DNA from: Xanthobacter dioxanivorans
GTDB lineage: Bacteria; Pseudomonadota; Alphaproteobacteria; Rhizobiales; Xanthobacteraceae
NCBI RefSeq assembly: GCF_016807805.1
Contig: NZ_CP063362.1
Location: 3,390,501 to 3,454,500, forward strand
Length of the DNA: 64,000 nucleotides
Direction: 5' to 3'
The notes under the pieces were generated by a model that was not told the origin of the DNA, did no database searches, and saw only the letters and a list, made by a program, of their open reading frames with translations. Each line of letters starts with the position of its first letter. Position 1 is the first letter of the stretch. Below are positions 17,988 through 26,895 of the stretch, one piece after another. The position numbers and the translations under genes are program-made.

Positions 17988-19064
17988 TCACTCGGCGGCC
18001 GCCTGCTTGGTTTGCCTCAGGGCGGGCATGACCTCCTTGGCGAAGAGCTCGAGCGACTTCATCGTGTTCTCGCTGCCATAATAGGGCGGGAAGTGCAGCA
18101 TCATCGATGTAAACCCGGTCTTGTCGTGCAGATCCTTGATCCGATCACGCACGGTTGCGGGCGAGCCGTGGATGATCGTGGTCTCGTTGATATTGTCGTA
18201 CGTGGTCTGCTGGACTTCTCCGCTCTTGGCGCGCGTCGTGCCAAGATAGCCCACGGTCTGCTTGCCGTCGAAGGCGGCAAAGTGCCGGAGAATGCCGGCC
18301 TCGCTGTCGCGCTTGGCCTGCGCGTCGGTCTCGGCCACATAGACCCAGCGCGCGACATCGATGTCCCCGAAGGCGACGTTCCTACGCAGATGATCGGGCG
18401 CCCGCTCCAGAGCCTCCTTGTATTTCGCCACGTCCTTCGCCAAGTCGGCGATCGGCGTCAGCGACGACAGCATGAGCCCAAAGCCCATCTCGCCGGCGGT
18501 CGCCAGCGACCGGTCGGTTGCCGCGGCAAGATAGAGCGGGGGATAGGGCTGCTGGATCGACTGCGGAAAGATCTCAAACCCTTCCGGAATCGTGATGTTG
18601 AAATACTTGCCCTTGTGCGTCGCGCGCTGGTTGGTGAACAGGTCCAGCATCAGCGGCAGCGCTTCCTCCATGATGTCGCGGCGCTCCTCGAAGGGAACGC
18701 CCAATCCCTCGAACTCGTAGGGGCGGTAGCCCGACCCGAAGCCGATGGAGACGCGGCCATTGGTGAGAATGTCGAGCAGAGCCGCATTCTCGACGACGCG
18801 CACCGGATTGTTGAGCGGCAGCGTGACGATGCCGGCGCCGAGCTTGATGGTCTTGGTCAGGCCGGCGAGATAGCCCATATATACGTTCACATCGGGCATG
18901 ATGCCGTATTTGTTGCTGAAGTGATGCTCCGCAAGCCAAGCGCAATCATAGCCCAGCGCGTCGGCCGCGATGATCTGGCTGGTCACCCGCGCATGGACAC
19001 CGCGATGCGGATACGGCTCGATATCGACATTGGGATGCGAGGTGAAGAGAATGCCAAATTCCAT
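17988..19064 (-). CDS. LLM class flavin-dependent monooxygenase (bacterial luciferase-like)
   Basis: 358 residues, a TIM-barrel of the luciferase-like family (MEFGILFTSHPNVDIEPYPH; CAWLAEHHFSNKYG; AGIVTLPLNNPVRVVENAAL; IGFGSGYRPYEFEGLGV). Such enzymes use reduced FMN and O2 to attack carbonyls, C-S, C-N or aromatic substrates. A flavin reductase gene faces it 264 bases away, making a classic two-component monooxygenase. The ATG at 19064 has GGGAG 8 bases upstream; starts further out (19082, 19205) add residues absent from the family. Confidence 0.9.
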   Translation of the reverse strand: MEFGILFTSHPNVDIEPYPHRGVHARVTSQIIAADALGYDCAWLAEHHFSNKYGIMPDVNVYMGYLAGLTKTIKLGAGIVTLPLNNPVRVVENAALLDILTNGRVSIGFGSGYRPYEFEGLGVPFEERRDIMEEALPLMLDLFTNQRATHKGKYFNITIPEGFEIFPQSIQQPYPPLYLAAATDRSLATAGEMGFGLMLSSLTPIADLAKDVAKYKEALERAPDHLRRNVAFGDIDVARWVYVAETDAQAKRDSEAGILRHFAAFDGKQTVGYLGTTRAKSGEVQQTTYDNINETTIIHGSPATVRDRIKDLHDKTGFTSMMLHFPPYYGSENTMKSLELFAKEVMPALRQTKQAAAE

Positions 19065-19328
19065 CTGAGGCTCCCGGTCCATGCGCTGAAGGGTTATCGT
19101 TGCCCCCATTTGGACCGCTCCCGGAGCCTCCCTTGCCAATATAATTTTTTTGTATCCGATATAGAGTTTTCTTATTCGACCCTCGCATTCCGAGGGCGTC
19201 TCCATAACGGGCGCTGATATCAGGATAATGTAATATCTATTGGCACTCCTCGCCTCAATCTCTCAAGCATAAATGATAACCGGAGCCGCCCCCAGGCAGG
19301 GCGAGGCGAATATGCGAGGAGAGGAACG
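19065..19328. promoter_or_regulatory. Divergent A/T-rich promoter region between monooxygenase and flavin reductase
   Basis: 264 bases with two A/T-rich blocks (about 19137-19185 and 19215-19245) that could hold the -10/-35 elements for the two diverging genes. No clean dyad was found. Confidence 0.4.
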
Positions 19329-19934
19329 ATGATCGGTCATCCCAAATACATCATGGGCATAGGCGGAACGCTTCGCATCAATTCTTCGACGGAACTTGCC
19401 GTCAGGCGCGTGCTGAAGCATGCGTCCGATCTCGGTGCCAAGACGGAGATGTTCGCCGGAGCGGATCTCGCCTTTCCGTTCTATGATCCCAGCGCCGCTC
19501 TGCCTGCCGCGGCCTCGCCCCTGATCAGCGCGCTCCGCAGGGCCGATGCCGTCGTCATCGGCTCGCCGGGATATCACGGCAGCGTTTCCGGGCTCATCAA
19601 GAACGCGCTGGACTACGTGGAAGCAACGGCTGGCGATGCGCTGCCTTATTTTACCGGGCGCCCGGTCGCCTGCCTGGCAACGGGAGCGGGCTGGCAGGGC
19701 GCAAACACGACCTTGGGCGTTCTCCGCAGCATCGTGCACGCGCTGCGCGGCTGGCCGACGCCTCTGGGCGCCGCGCTGAACTCGCAGGTCAAGCTTTTCA
19801 CAGTGGAGGGCGAATGCCTCCTGCCGGAGGTCGACAGCCAATTGCAGATCATGGCGGGCCAGTTGATGGAATTCCAGGGCGCCCCGCGGGCTCCTCTGCC
19901 GGCGCCGGCCAAAGGCGGAAGCGTCATGGCATGA
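19329..19934 (+). CDS. NADPH-dependent FMN reductase family protein
   Basis: 201 residues with the flavodoxin-like pattern of this family: GIGGTLRINSSTE at the phosphate-binding loop, ADAVVIGSPGYHGSVSGLIKNALDY at the flavin-binding loop, and TGAGWQGANTTLGVLRSIVHAL. It would supply reduced FMN to the divergently encoded luciferase-like monooxygenase. The AGAGGAACG before the ATG is a good ribosome-binding site. Confidence 0.88.
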   Translation: MIGHPKYIMGIGGTLRINSSTELAVRRVLKHASDLGAKTEMFAGADLAFPFYDPSAALPAAASPLISALRRADAVVIGSPGYHGSVSGLIKNALDYVEATAGDALPYFTGRPVACLATGAGWQGANTTLGVLRSIVHALRGWPTPLGAALNSQVKLFTVEGECLLPEVDSQLQIMAGQLMEFQGAPRAPLPAPAKGGSVMA

Positions 19935-20108
19935 AAGACGCCGCTTTCCCCGGCGTGGAGGGACGTCCCCGATCTCCGCCACGGCCGGATCAGAGCGAAA
20001 GGGGTGCCCGTCCAAGTAAAAAGAGATGATATCTCGTATGACCATTCGGTTCTTGACTCTCCAATGCGCGACCTGTTGCCTCCCGCGCAGATATCGAGGC
20101 AATCGATC

Positions 20109-21023
20109 ATGGATGTTATTGACATAACGTCGGGGCTTCGCTTTCCCGAGGGACCGGTGGCCATGGCCGACGGATCGCTGCTTGTCGTCGAGATCGAGCG
20201 GGGAACCCTGACACGGATCGGCGAGGACGGCGGGCAGGCCGTCGTCGCCCAGCTTGGGGGCGGGCCGAATGGTGCGGCGATCGGGCCGGATGGGCATTGC
20301 TACGTCTGCAACAATGGCGGCTTCGCCTGGGTGGAGGACGCATTCGGGCTGCGCCCGCATGGCATCGCCCCCGATTACCAAAGCGGATCAATTCAACGCG
20401 TCGACCTCAAGACGGGTCATGTCGAGACGGTCTATGACCGCTGCGATCAGGAGCCGCTGAACGGTCCCAACGATCTCGTCTTCGATGCGGCCGGCGGCTT
20501 CTATTTCACCGATTTCGGCAAGATCCGCCGACGGCACCAGGACCGCGGCGCGGTCTTCTACGCAACGGCAGGCGGCAGCATGATCCGGGAGGTCGCCTTT
20601 CCGCTGCTTACGCCGAACGGCGTTGCCATCTCCCCCGACGAGACGGTCCTTTATGTGAGCGAAACCGAGCCGGCCCGCGTGTGGGCTTTCGATCTGGAGG
20701 CTCCCGGGCAGATCCGCAAGAGACCGTGGCCCTCACCCAATGGGGGACGCCTCGTCGCGGGTTTCGGTGGCTACGAGCGGCTCGATTCCATGGCCATCGA
20801 TCGGGAGGGCAATATCTGCGTCGCCGCGATTGTGTCCAATGGCCTGTTCGTGATCGCACCGGGCGGTGCCTTTCGGCACGTGAAGCTTCCCGGCGCCTAT
20901 GCGACCAATGTCTGCTTCGGCGGCCCCGACCTCAGAACAGCCTACGTGACCTTGTCCAGCCTGGGACGCGTCATTGCGTTTCCGTGGGAGACCGCGGGGT
21001 TGCGGCCGAATTTCTTCTGCTGA
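20109..21023 (+). CDS. SMP-30/gluconolactonase/LRE family lactonase
   Basis: 304 residues of six-bladed beta-propeller. LRFPEGPVAMADGSLLVVEIERG carries the metal-binding Glu; LNGPNDLVFDAAGGFYFTDFG contains the Asn and Asp ligands, and NGVAISPDETVLYVSETEPARVW is also typical. Family enzymes hydrolyse lactones. After a Baeyer-Villiger-type attack by the nearby flavin monooxygenase a lactone would need opening, so the pairing makes sense but is inference. The frame is open upstream to 20004; the ATG at 20109 fits the family start. Confidence 0.88.
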   Translation: MDVIDITSGLRFPEGPVAMADGSLLVVEIERGTLTRIGEDGGQAVVAQLGGGPNGAAIGPDGHCYVCNNGGFAWVEDAFGLRPHGIAPDYQSGSIQRVDLKTGHVETVYDRCDQEPLNGPNDLVFDAAGGFYFTDFGKIRRRHQDRGAVFYATAGGSMIREVAFPLLTPNGVAISPDETVLYVSETEPARVWAFDLEAPGQIRKRPWPSPNGGRLVAGFGGYERLDSMAIDREGNICVAAIVSNGLFVIAPGGAFRHVKLPGAYATNVCFGGPDLRTAYVTLSSLGRVIAFPWETAGLRPNFFC

Positions 21024-21124
21024 TCGTCCGGCGTTGATCAACAATAATGACAATAGTTTTTCATTTTGTTGATCCAATAGAGGCCTTGTGCTGCGATTTA
21101 TCAGTAACAGGGAGTGCCAAGCTC

Positions 21125-21880
21125 ATGATGTTTGATCTTACGGGAAAGACAGCGATCGTCACTGGCGGGCGTGACGGTCTTGGTCGATCGATGGTCCAGA
21201 CACTTGCGGGAGCTGGCTGCAATGTCGTGATCATCGATGTCGCTTGCGATACCGTGGCAGCCGCACAGCAAATCGAAGCGGGCAGTGGCAGGATCCGCGG
21301 CATCAAAGCAAATCTGCTCGACCGGACCGAACTGCGCACAGCATTTGCCATGGCGGTAGAAATGCTCGGCGGCGTGCTTGACATTCTGGTAACCAGCGCT
21401 GGCGTTCGCTACGCAGTTCCGGCGCTGGACCATGACATGGAGCGTTGGGACCGCACGCTGGAACTAAACGTTTCCGCTGTGTTCGAATGCTGCCAGATCG
21501 GCGGCAAGCTGATGACGCAACGGGGCTGCGGAAGCATCATCAATCTTGCATCCATTCGGGCATTCGTCGGATCGCTCGATGCTGCGGCTTACGGTACGAG
21601 CAAAGGTGCAATTGCAGCAATGACCCGATCGCTATCAAACGAATGGGCTCGCCTGGGCGTCAGAGTCAATGCGATTGCGCCAGGCTATATCCTTACTGCA
21701 TTGTCTGCTCCAGTCGCGGCAAAGGCCGACGAGTCGGCCGAAGTCCTGAAGCGAGTGCCAGCCGGCCGCTGGGGTACGCCAGCGGATCTAGCTGGCCTGA
21801 CACTGCTTCTGGCGTCTGATGCGTCGACTTATATTACCGGTACAGTCATTCCGTGTGACGGTGGCTTCCTCGCGCGTTAA
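21125..21880 (+). CDS. Short-chain dehydrogenase/reductase (SDR)
   Basis: 251 residues. Classical SDR motifs: cofactor site TGGRDGLGRS near residue 14, structural motif modified to TSAG in place of NNAG, S-Y-K catalytic set (Ser in INLASIRAF, Y-GTS-K at ~155), and PCDGG at the C-terminus. It oxidises or reduces an alcohol/ketone with NAD(P). The start is at ATG-ATG (21125/21128) with GGGAG about 10 bases upstream. Codon use is visibly less G/C-rich than the neighbours, suggesting separate acquisition. Confidence 0.88.
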   Translation: MMFDLTGKTAIVTGGRDGLGRSMVQTLAGAGCNVVIIDVACDTVAAAQQIEAGSGRIRGIKANLLDRTELRTAFAMAVEMLGGVLDILVTSAGVRYAVPALDHDMERWDRTLELNVSAVFECCQIGGKLMTQRGCGSIINLASIRAFVGSLDAAAYGTSKGAIAAMTRSLSNEWARLGVRVNAIAPGYILTALSAPVAAKADESAEVLKRVPAGRWGTPADLAGLTLLLASDASTYITGTVIPCDGGFLAR

Positions 21881-21983
21881 TGGCTGCGATAACTGCGAAT
21901 TTGATCGACTGCTGATATCGCCATGCCCTCTCGAGAAGGCGGAGGAATCACCGGGAGAATAACGGGGGCAATCCGGGCCAGGG

Positions 21984-22196
21984 CTAATTCAGGATGAGGT
22001 CGGGCTGCGCCTCGATCCGGGCGGAGAGGGTGACCGACGCGCGGTTTCGGCGCGACGCTGCCGATCGCCTGCGACAGCGCGCACCGCGCTGGCGATGCTC
22101 ACCCCCGAAGCGCTCCGTCGCCCGCCGCCGCGACATCCCGCCCCCGACGGCGGCGACCACCCGCTCGCACAGGTCCAAAGAGAACGTCCTGGCCAC
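21984..22196 (-). pseudogene. IS630-family transposase N-terminal fragment
   Basis: MARTFSLDLCERVVAAVGGG followed by MSRRRATERFG is the helix-turn-helix start of IS630-type transposases. Directly after ERFG the correct reading (GVSIASAVR) continues in a neighbouring frame, and only a short scrap of the rest remains, ending EAQPDLILN. The catalytic DDE domain is missing. It marks an insertion scar between the catabolic island and the two-component system. Confidence 0.75.
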
Positions 22197-22302
22197 TTAT
22201 GTCTGCTTCTGATCCGACACGAAGCTTGCATCAGAACGCCGCCGATTTGGGAATCCCCATACGATTCCACCCACATGGAAAACGATCTAGTGAAACGCCA
22301 CC

Positions 22303-23649
22303 TCAAGCGGCGCCGCGCTGCCATACGATGCTCGCTCTAAGACCGCCACGATCACGGCGGTTTTCCAGCGTGAGCCGCGCCCCGGCGCGAGCGGCGGCCA
22401 TGGTGGCGATGGTAAGGCCGAGGCCGCTCCCGGCCCCGCTCCGGGTGCGGCCCCGATAGAAGCGGCGCGTCACCAGCGGCAGTTCATCCTCGGGAATGCC
22501 CGGCCCCTCGTCCTCCACACACAGCCCGCCGGCGCACGGGCGCCAGGCGATGGTGCCGCCGCCGTCCATATGTTCGACGGTGTGCTCAACCGCGTTCTCG
22601 TGCAGGTTCCGCAGCATCAGGTGCAGTGCCTCGTGGTCGCCCTTCAGCATCACGGCGTCGAGGGCGTCGTCCACCACCACATGCGCCGTCGCGGGCTTCG
22701 CCGTCTGGCGCACGATGTCGCGCAGCAGCGCCCCCGCCTCCGTCTCGCCAGAGGCCTCGAGCGGCGGGGACGGTGTGCCTTCGAGCTTGGCGAGCGCCAG
22801 CAGTTGCCGCACGAGGCGAGTGGTGCGGTCCACCGAGACGAGGATCTGCCTGAGCGCGCCCTCGCGCGTCGGCGCATCGTGCGCCGCCAGCGCGATCTGG
22901 GCCTGCGTCTTAAGGCCGGCGAGGGGCGTGCGCAATTCGTGCGCGGCGAAGGCGGTCACGTCGCGTTCCTGCCGCCGCGCGGCCTCCACCTTGGCGAACA
23001 GGCCGTTGATGGCCTCCAGCAGCGGGCGAATCTCGGCCGGGGCCGCGGCGGGCGCCACGGGCCGCATGTCCTCGCCGTCACGGGCGGCGATGTCGCCGGC
23101 CACCGCATTGAGCGGGGCGAGCCCGCGGCCCACGCTGATCCAGATGAGCAGGCCGAGCAGGGGCACGACGAGGATCACCGGCGCCAGCAGCCCCGTCACC
23201 AGATCGCGCACCAGCCGGTCGCGCAGGCCAATGCGGTCGCCCACCATCACCCGCACGCCCTTGTCCGGATCGAGGATGGTATAGACCCGCCACGGCTCTC
23301 CGTTCACCGTGCGCTCAGAGAAGCCTTCCGCGGGACCCGCCAGCGCCTCCTCCGGCGCGCCGCCGGATTTCGCGACGAGGCGCCCGTCCAGCGACCAGAT
23401 CTGGCACGAGAGTTGGCGCTCGTATCCCGCCTCGGGCGGATTCGCGGCCTGCGCGACGGCCTCGGCGGCCGCGATGTTGCCGCCGGCCACCAGCGAATGG
23501 ACCATGCGCGCCGCCTCCTGCAGGCGGGTATCCAGCACATGCTCCAGCTCGCTGCGGCTGGAGGCGTAGATCCAGCCGGTGGCGCACAGCCAGATGACGC
23601 CCGTCGCCGCCAGCAGGATCAGCACCAGCCTGCGCTTGAGCGAGCTCAT
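22303..23649 (-). CDS. Sensor histidine kinase (QseC/PmrB-like)
   Basis: 448 residues. Two membrane helices (about 7-28 and 150-175) flank a periplasmic sensor domain. Then come a HAMP segment, the dimerisation box FAAHELRTPLAGLKTQ with the phospho-accepting His near residue 240, and the ATPase domain with N box (RNLHENAVEHTVEH), G1 (VEDEGPGIPEDE) and G2 (GAGSGLGLTIA). Its start overlaps the regulator's stop by four bases. The signal is unknown. Position next to disulfide-handling genes suggests envelope redox or metal stress. Confidence 0.93.
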   Translation of the reverse strand: MSSLKRRLVLILLAATGVIWLCATGWIYASSRSELEHVLDTRLQEAARMVHSLVAGGNIAAAEAVAQAANPPEAGYERQLSCQIWSLDGRLVAKSGGAPEEALAGPAEGFSERTVNGEPWRVYTILDPDKGVRVMVGDRIGLRDRLVRDLVTGLLAPVILVVPLLGLLIWISVGRGLAPLNAVAGDIAARDGEDMRPVAPAAAPAEIRPLLEAINGLFAKVEAARRQERDVTAFAAHELRTPLAGLKTQAQIALAAHDAPTREGALRQILVSVDRTTRLVRQLLALAKLEGTPSPPLEASGETEAGALLRDIVRQTAKPATAHVVVDDALDAVMLKGDHEALHLMLRNLHENAVEHTVEHMDGGGTIAWRPCAGGLCVEDEGPGIPEDELPLVTRRFYRGRTRSGAGSGLGLTIATMAAARAGARLTLENRRDRGGLRASIVWQRGAA

Positions 23650-24308
23650 GCCGGCCCCCTGACGCGATAGCCGAGGCCACGCACGGTCTCGATGGTCTCG
23701 CGGCCGACCTTGGCCCGAAGGTTGTGGATGTGCACCTCCACGGCGTTGCTCTCCACCTCCTCCTGCCAGCCGTAGAGCCGCTCCTCGATCTCCATGCGGG
23801 AGCGGATCACCCCGGGCCGCTCCATGAGCGTGGAGAGCACCGCGAATTCCCGCCGCGACAGGGCGATGGACTTCCCGTCCAGCGTCGCCGCGAGGGTGGC
23901 GGGATCGAGCACCAGCGCGCCCACCTTGAGCAGGGGGCCGGCCCGGCCGTGGCCACGGCGGGCGATGGCGCGCACGCGGGCGCTGAGTTCGTCGAGGTCG
24001 AAGGGCTTGCCGAGATAGTCGTCGGCGCCGCCGTCGAGGCCGCGCACCCGGTCCGGCGCCTCGTCGAGCGCGGTCAGCAGGAGGACAGGCGTCGCATCGC
24101 CCCGCGCGCGCAGGCCAGCGAGCATGTCGAGGCCGGAGCCGTCCGGGAGCATCACGTCGAGCACCACCGCATCGAAGCGGGCGGCCTCGAGCGCCGCTCG
24201 CGCATCCGCGCAGGTCGTCGCATGGTCCACCGTCGCCCCGGCGAGGCCGAGCCCCACCTTGAGGCCGTCCATCAGGACCGGATCGTCTTCGACGACCAGT
24301 ATGCGCAT
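23646..24308 (-). CDS. Response regulator, OmpR/PhoB family
   Basis: 220 residues. Receiver domain with acidic pocket (VVEDD), phospho-acceptor Asp in AVVLDVMLPDGSG near residue 51 and Lys in LGKPFD near 102. The winged-helix DNA-binding domain follows (LSRREFAVLSTLMERPG; NAVEVHIHNLRAKVG). First gene of the kinase operon, translationally coupled to it. Divergent from the DsbD operon with only 75 bases between starts, so autoregulation and control of dsbD is plausible. Confidence 0.94.
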   Translation of the reverse strand: MRILVVEDDPVLMDGLKVGLGLAGATVDHATTCADARAALEAARFDAVVLDVMLPDGSGLDMLAGLRARGDATPVLLLTALDEAPDRVRGLDGGADDYLGKPFDLDELSARVRAIARRGHGRAGPLLKVGALVLDPATLAATLDGKSIALSRREFAVLSTLMERPGVIRSRMEIEERLYGWQEEVESNAVEVHIHNLRAKVGRETIETVRGLGYRVRGPA

Positions 24309-24383
24309 TACACCGCTCTCCTTGCCCCTTCCTTCTACCCCGACCTTAAGGCCCGCTTAAGGTGGGCATCCGAGGGAGCGTTC

Positions 24384-26243
24384 ATGGTCGCGAACACGCC
24401 ACGCTTTCTCCTGCTGCCCCTCCGCCGCACGCGCGCCGTTCTGGTGTTGGCCGTGCTGTCGGCCATCGGTGCTACCCCCGCGCTGGCGCAGGGCCGCATC
24501 CTGAAGGCGGACGAGGCCTTCACCGTCTCGGCAACACGAGGGACGGACGGCGGCCTGTCCCTGAGCTGGCGCATCGCGCCGGGCACCTATCTCTATCGCG
24601 AGAGCCTGAAGGCCGGGATGGGGGGCGCATCCGTCCCCCTCGCCTTGCCGCCGGGCGAGCAGAAGGACGATCCGAATTTCGGGCCGGTGGAAATCTATCA
24701 CCGCTCGGTGACGGCCGAGGCCACCGGCCTGCCGACCACGGGGGCACTGGACGTCACTTTCCAGGGCTGCGCCGAGCAAGGCGTCTGCTACCCCGCCGTG
24801 ACACGGCGGGTGGATCTTTCAACCCTTGCCGTCAGCGCTGCCCGACCGCCGTCCGAAGCCTCGAACCCCGGCGCGCCGGTGGGCGAGGCGCGGGGAGCGG
24901 CACCGCAGGGGACCGCCGCCTCCCCACCCGAGCCCGCCGCGACGCCAGAGGCTCCAGCCCAGCCCGCGCAGCCGGCCGCCATGGATGCGCTCTTCCAAAG
25001 AGGCCTGCTGCCCCTGCTCGGGGCCTTCTTCGGCCTCGGCCTGCTGCTCGCCTTCACGCCCTGCGTCTTCCCCATGCTGCCGATCCTCTCGGGCATCCTC
25101 GCCGGTGGCGGCGCGAAGCCGACACCGGCCCGCGGCCTCGCCTTGTCCGGCGCCTATGGCCTTGCCATGGCTGCGGCCTATGGCGTGCTCGGCATGACCG
25201 TCGCCTGGACCGGCGCGAATCTTCAGGCGGCTCTGCAGACGCCATGGGCCATCGGCCTGATGGCCGCCGTGTTCGTCGTGCTGGCCGGCGCCATGTTCGG
25301 TCTCATCGATCTCGCCGTGCCCTCCGCGCTGATGGCGCGGCTGCCGTCGGGCGGGCGCGGCTCCATCTCGGGGGCGGCGGGGCTCGGCTTCGCTTCGGCG
25401 CTGGTGGTGGGGCCGTGCGTGACGCCGCCGCTCGCCGCCGCCATGCTCTATGCGGCGCAGACGGGCGATGCCGCGCGCGGCGCCTCCGCCCTGTTCATGC
25501 TGGGCCTCGGCATGGCGACGCCGCTGGTGGCGGTGGGGGCATTCGGCGCACAGATCCTGCCCCGCTCGGGACGCTGGCTTGTCGCCACCAAGCAGGGCTG
25601 CGGCGTGCTCTTCCTCGCCATCGCCGCATGGCTCGCGGCGCGCGTGCTGCCCGACGCCGCCGGCCTTGCCCTCTACGGCCTTCTCGCCATCGGCCTCGGC
25701 GTGTTCGCAGGCGGCTTCGATGCGCTGGCCTCCGACGCCGATGCCGGCCGCCGGATCGGCAAGACGACAGGCATCGCCGCCGTGGCGAGCGGGCTCCTGC
25801 TGCTGGTCGGCGCCGCCGGCGGCGCGAACGACCCGCTGCGCCCCCTCGGCTTCCTCGCCGCGCCGGCCCGCTCAGCCACCGCGGAATCGCGGGAGGTGCG
25901 GGTGTCATCTCCCGCGGCGCTGACGCAGGCGCTCGCCGCCCGTCAGGACGGCCGCCCCACCCTCGTCTCCTTCACCGCCGACTGGTGCACGGTCTGCAAG
26001 TCCAACGAGACGGCCATGGCGGCCCCAGCCGCAGCCGCGCGCCTGTCCGGGCTGGATCGGATCGCCGTGGACGTGACCCGGTATGGCGACGGCGCGCAGG
26101 CCCTCATGGGCCGCTACGCGGTCATCGGCCCGCCCACCCTCTTCCTCCTCGATCCCACCGGGCGCGAGGTGCCGGGATCGCGCCGCGTGGGCGCGCTGAC
26201 CCTCGCCGACATCGACCACCTCGCCATTCAAGCGGGCCTCTGA
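24384..26243 (+). CDS. dsbD: DsbD-type thiol:disulfide interchange protein
   Basis: 619 residues. Signal peptide (cleavage near A-L-A-Q, residue ~36). An N-terminal DsbD-alpha domain contains two conserved Cys (FQGCAEQGVCYPA), followed by a Pro/Ala linker. The membrane domain has redox Cys in AFTPCVFPMLPIL and GPCVTPPLAA, and the C-terminal thioredoxin-like domain has W-C-T-V-C. It passes electrons from cytoplasmic thioredoxin across the membrane to periplasmic partners. The ATG has GAGGGAG upstream; the long frame extending left is a shadow of the regulator gene. Heads an operon with a DsbA-like protein and an L,D-transpeptidase. Confidence 0.94.
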   Translation: MVANTPRFLLLPLRRTRAVLVLAVLSAIGATPALAQGRILKADEAFTVSATRGTDGGLSLSWRIAPGTYLYRESLKAGMGGASVPLALPPGEQKDDPNFGPVEIYHRSVTAEATGLPTTGALDVTFQGCAEQGVCYPAVTRRVDLSTLAVSAARPPSEASNPGAPVGEARGAAPQGTAASPPEPAATPEAPAQPAQPAAMDALFQRGLLPLLGAFFGLGLLLAFTPCVFPMLPILSGILAGGGAKPTPARGLALSGAYGLAMAAAYGVLGMTVAWTGANLQAALQTPWAIGLMAAVFVVLAGAMFGLIDLAVPSALMARLPSGGRGSISGAAGLGFASALVVGPCVTPPLAAAMLYAAQTGDAARGASALFMLGLGMATPLVAVGAFGAQILPRSGRWLVATKQGCGVLFLAIAAWLAARVLPDAAGLALYGLLAIGLGVFAGGFDALASDADAGRRIGKTTGIAAVASGLLLLVGAAGGANDPLRPLGFLAAPARSATAESREVRVSSPAALTQALAARQDGRPTLVSFTADWCTVCKSNETAMAAPAAAARLSGLDRIAVDVTRYGDGAQALMGRYAVIGPPTLFLLDPTGREVPGSRRVGALTLADIDHLAIQAGL

Positions 26244-26265
26244 CCCCATGACCGAAGGACGACCC

Positions 26266-26895
26266 ATGCGACGCAGGGACTTCATCCGCATCGTCGCGCT
26301 CACGGCGCTCGTGCCGGCCGCGCTGGCGGGCACGCGCGGGGCACGGGCGGAAGGCGTCGACGTCAACGCCATCCTCCGCGACCCGGCCGCGCCCACGTTC
26401 GGCAATGCGGACGGCGACGTCACCATCGTCGCTTTCCTCGACTACAACTGCCCCTTCTGCAAGAAATCGGCGCCGGACCTCGCCCGCGTGGTGAAGGAGG
26501 ACGGGCATATCCGGCTCGTCTACAAGGACTGGCCGGTGCTGACCGAGGCTTCGGTCTACGGCGCGCAGATGGCGCTCGCGGCGACCTACCAGGGGCGCTA
26601 CGAGACGGTTCATAACGCCCTGATGGCCATCCCCGGCCGCCGCATCGACGAGCCGACCATGCTGAAGGCGGTGGCCGGCTCGGGCGTCAACCTCGACCGG
26701 CTGATGGCGGATCTCAAAGCCCACATCGCGGACATCAGCGCGCTCCTGAAGCGCAACGCGGCGCAGGCGGAGTCCCTCGGCCTCAGCGGCACGCCCACCT
26801 ATCTGGTCGGCCCCCTGCTCGCCTCGACCCTCGACTATGCCAGCTTCAAGCGCGCCGTGGCCGAAGCCCGCCGCCGCCAGACCGCGGGGGAATGA
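26266..26895 (+). CDS. DsbA/DsbG-like thioredoxin-fold protein
   Basis: 209 residues. N-terminal RRRDFIRIVALTAL looks like a twin-arginine signal followed by a hydrophobic core, cleaved near A-R-A. The active site is C-P-F-C (DYNCPFCKKSAPDL), and the cis-Pro is in SGTPTYLVG. It is probably a periplasmic disulfide oxidase or isomerase, and the preceding DsbD is its natural reductant. I prefer the ATG at 26266 (GAAGGAC 5-11 bases upstream) to the one at 26248. Confidence 0.9.
   Translation: MRRRDFIRIVALTALVPAALAGTRGARAEGVDVNAILRDPAAPTFGNADGDVTIVAFLDYNCPFCKKSAPDLARVVKEDGHIRLVYKDWPVLTEASVYGAQMALAATYQGRYETVHNALMAIPGRRIDEPTMLKAVAGSGVNLDRLMADLKAHIADISALLKRNAAQAESLGLSGTPTYLVGPLLASTLDYASFKRAVAEARRRQTAGE

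Noticed and set aside
22199..22330. IS630 terminal inverted repeat near the kinase gene end
   Set aside because: I looked for a matching pair of ends around the transposase scrap and found none.
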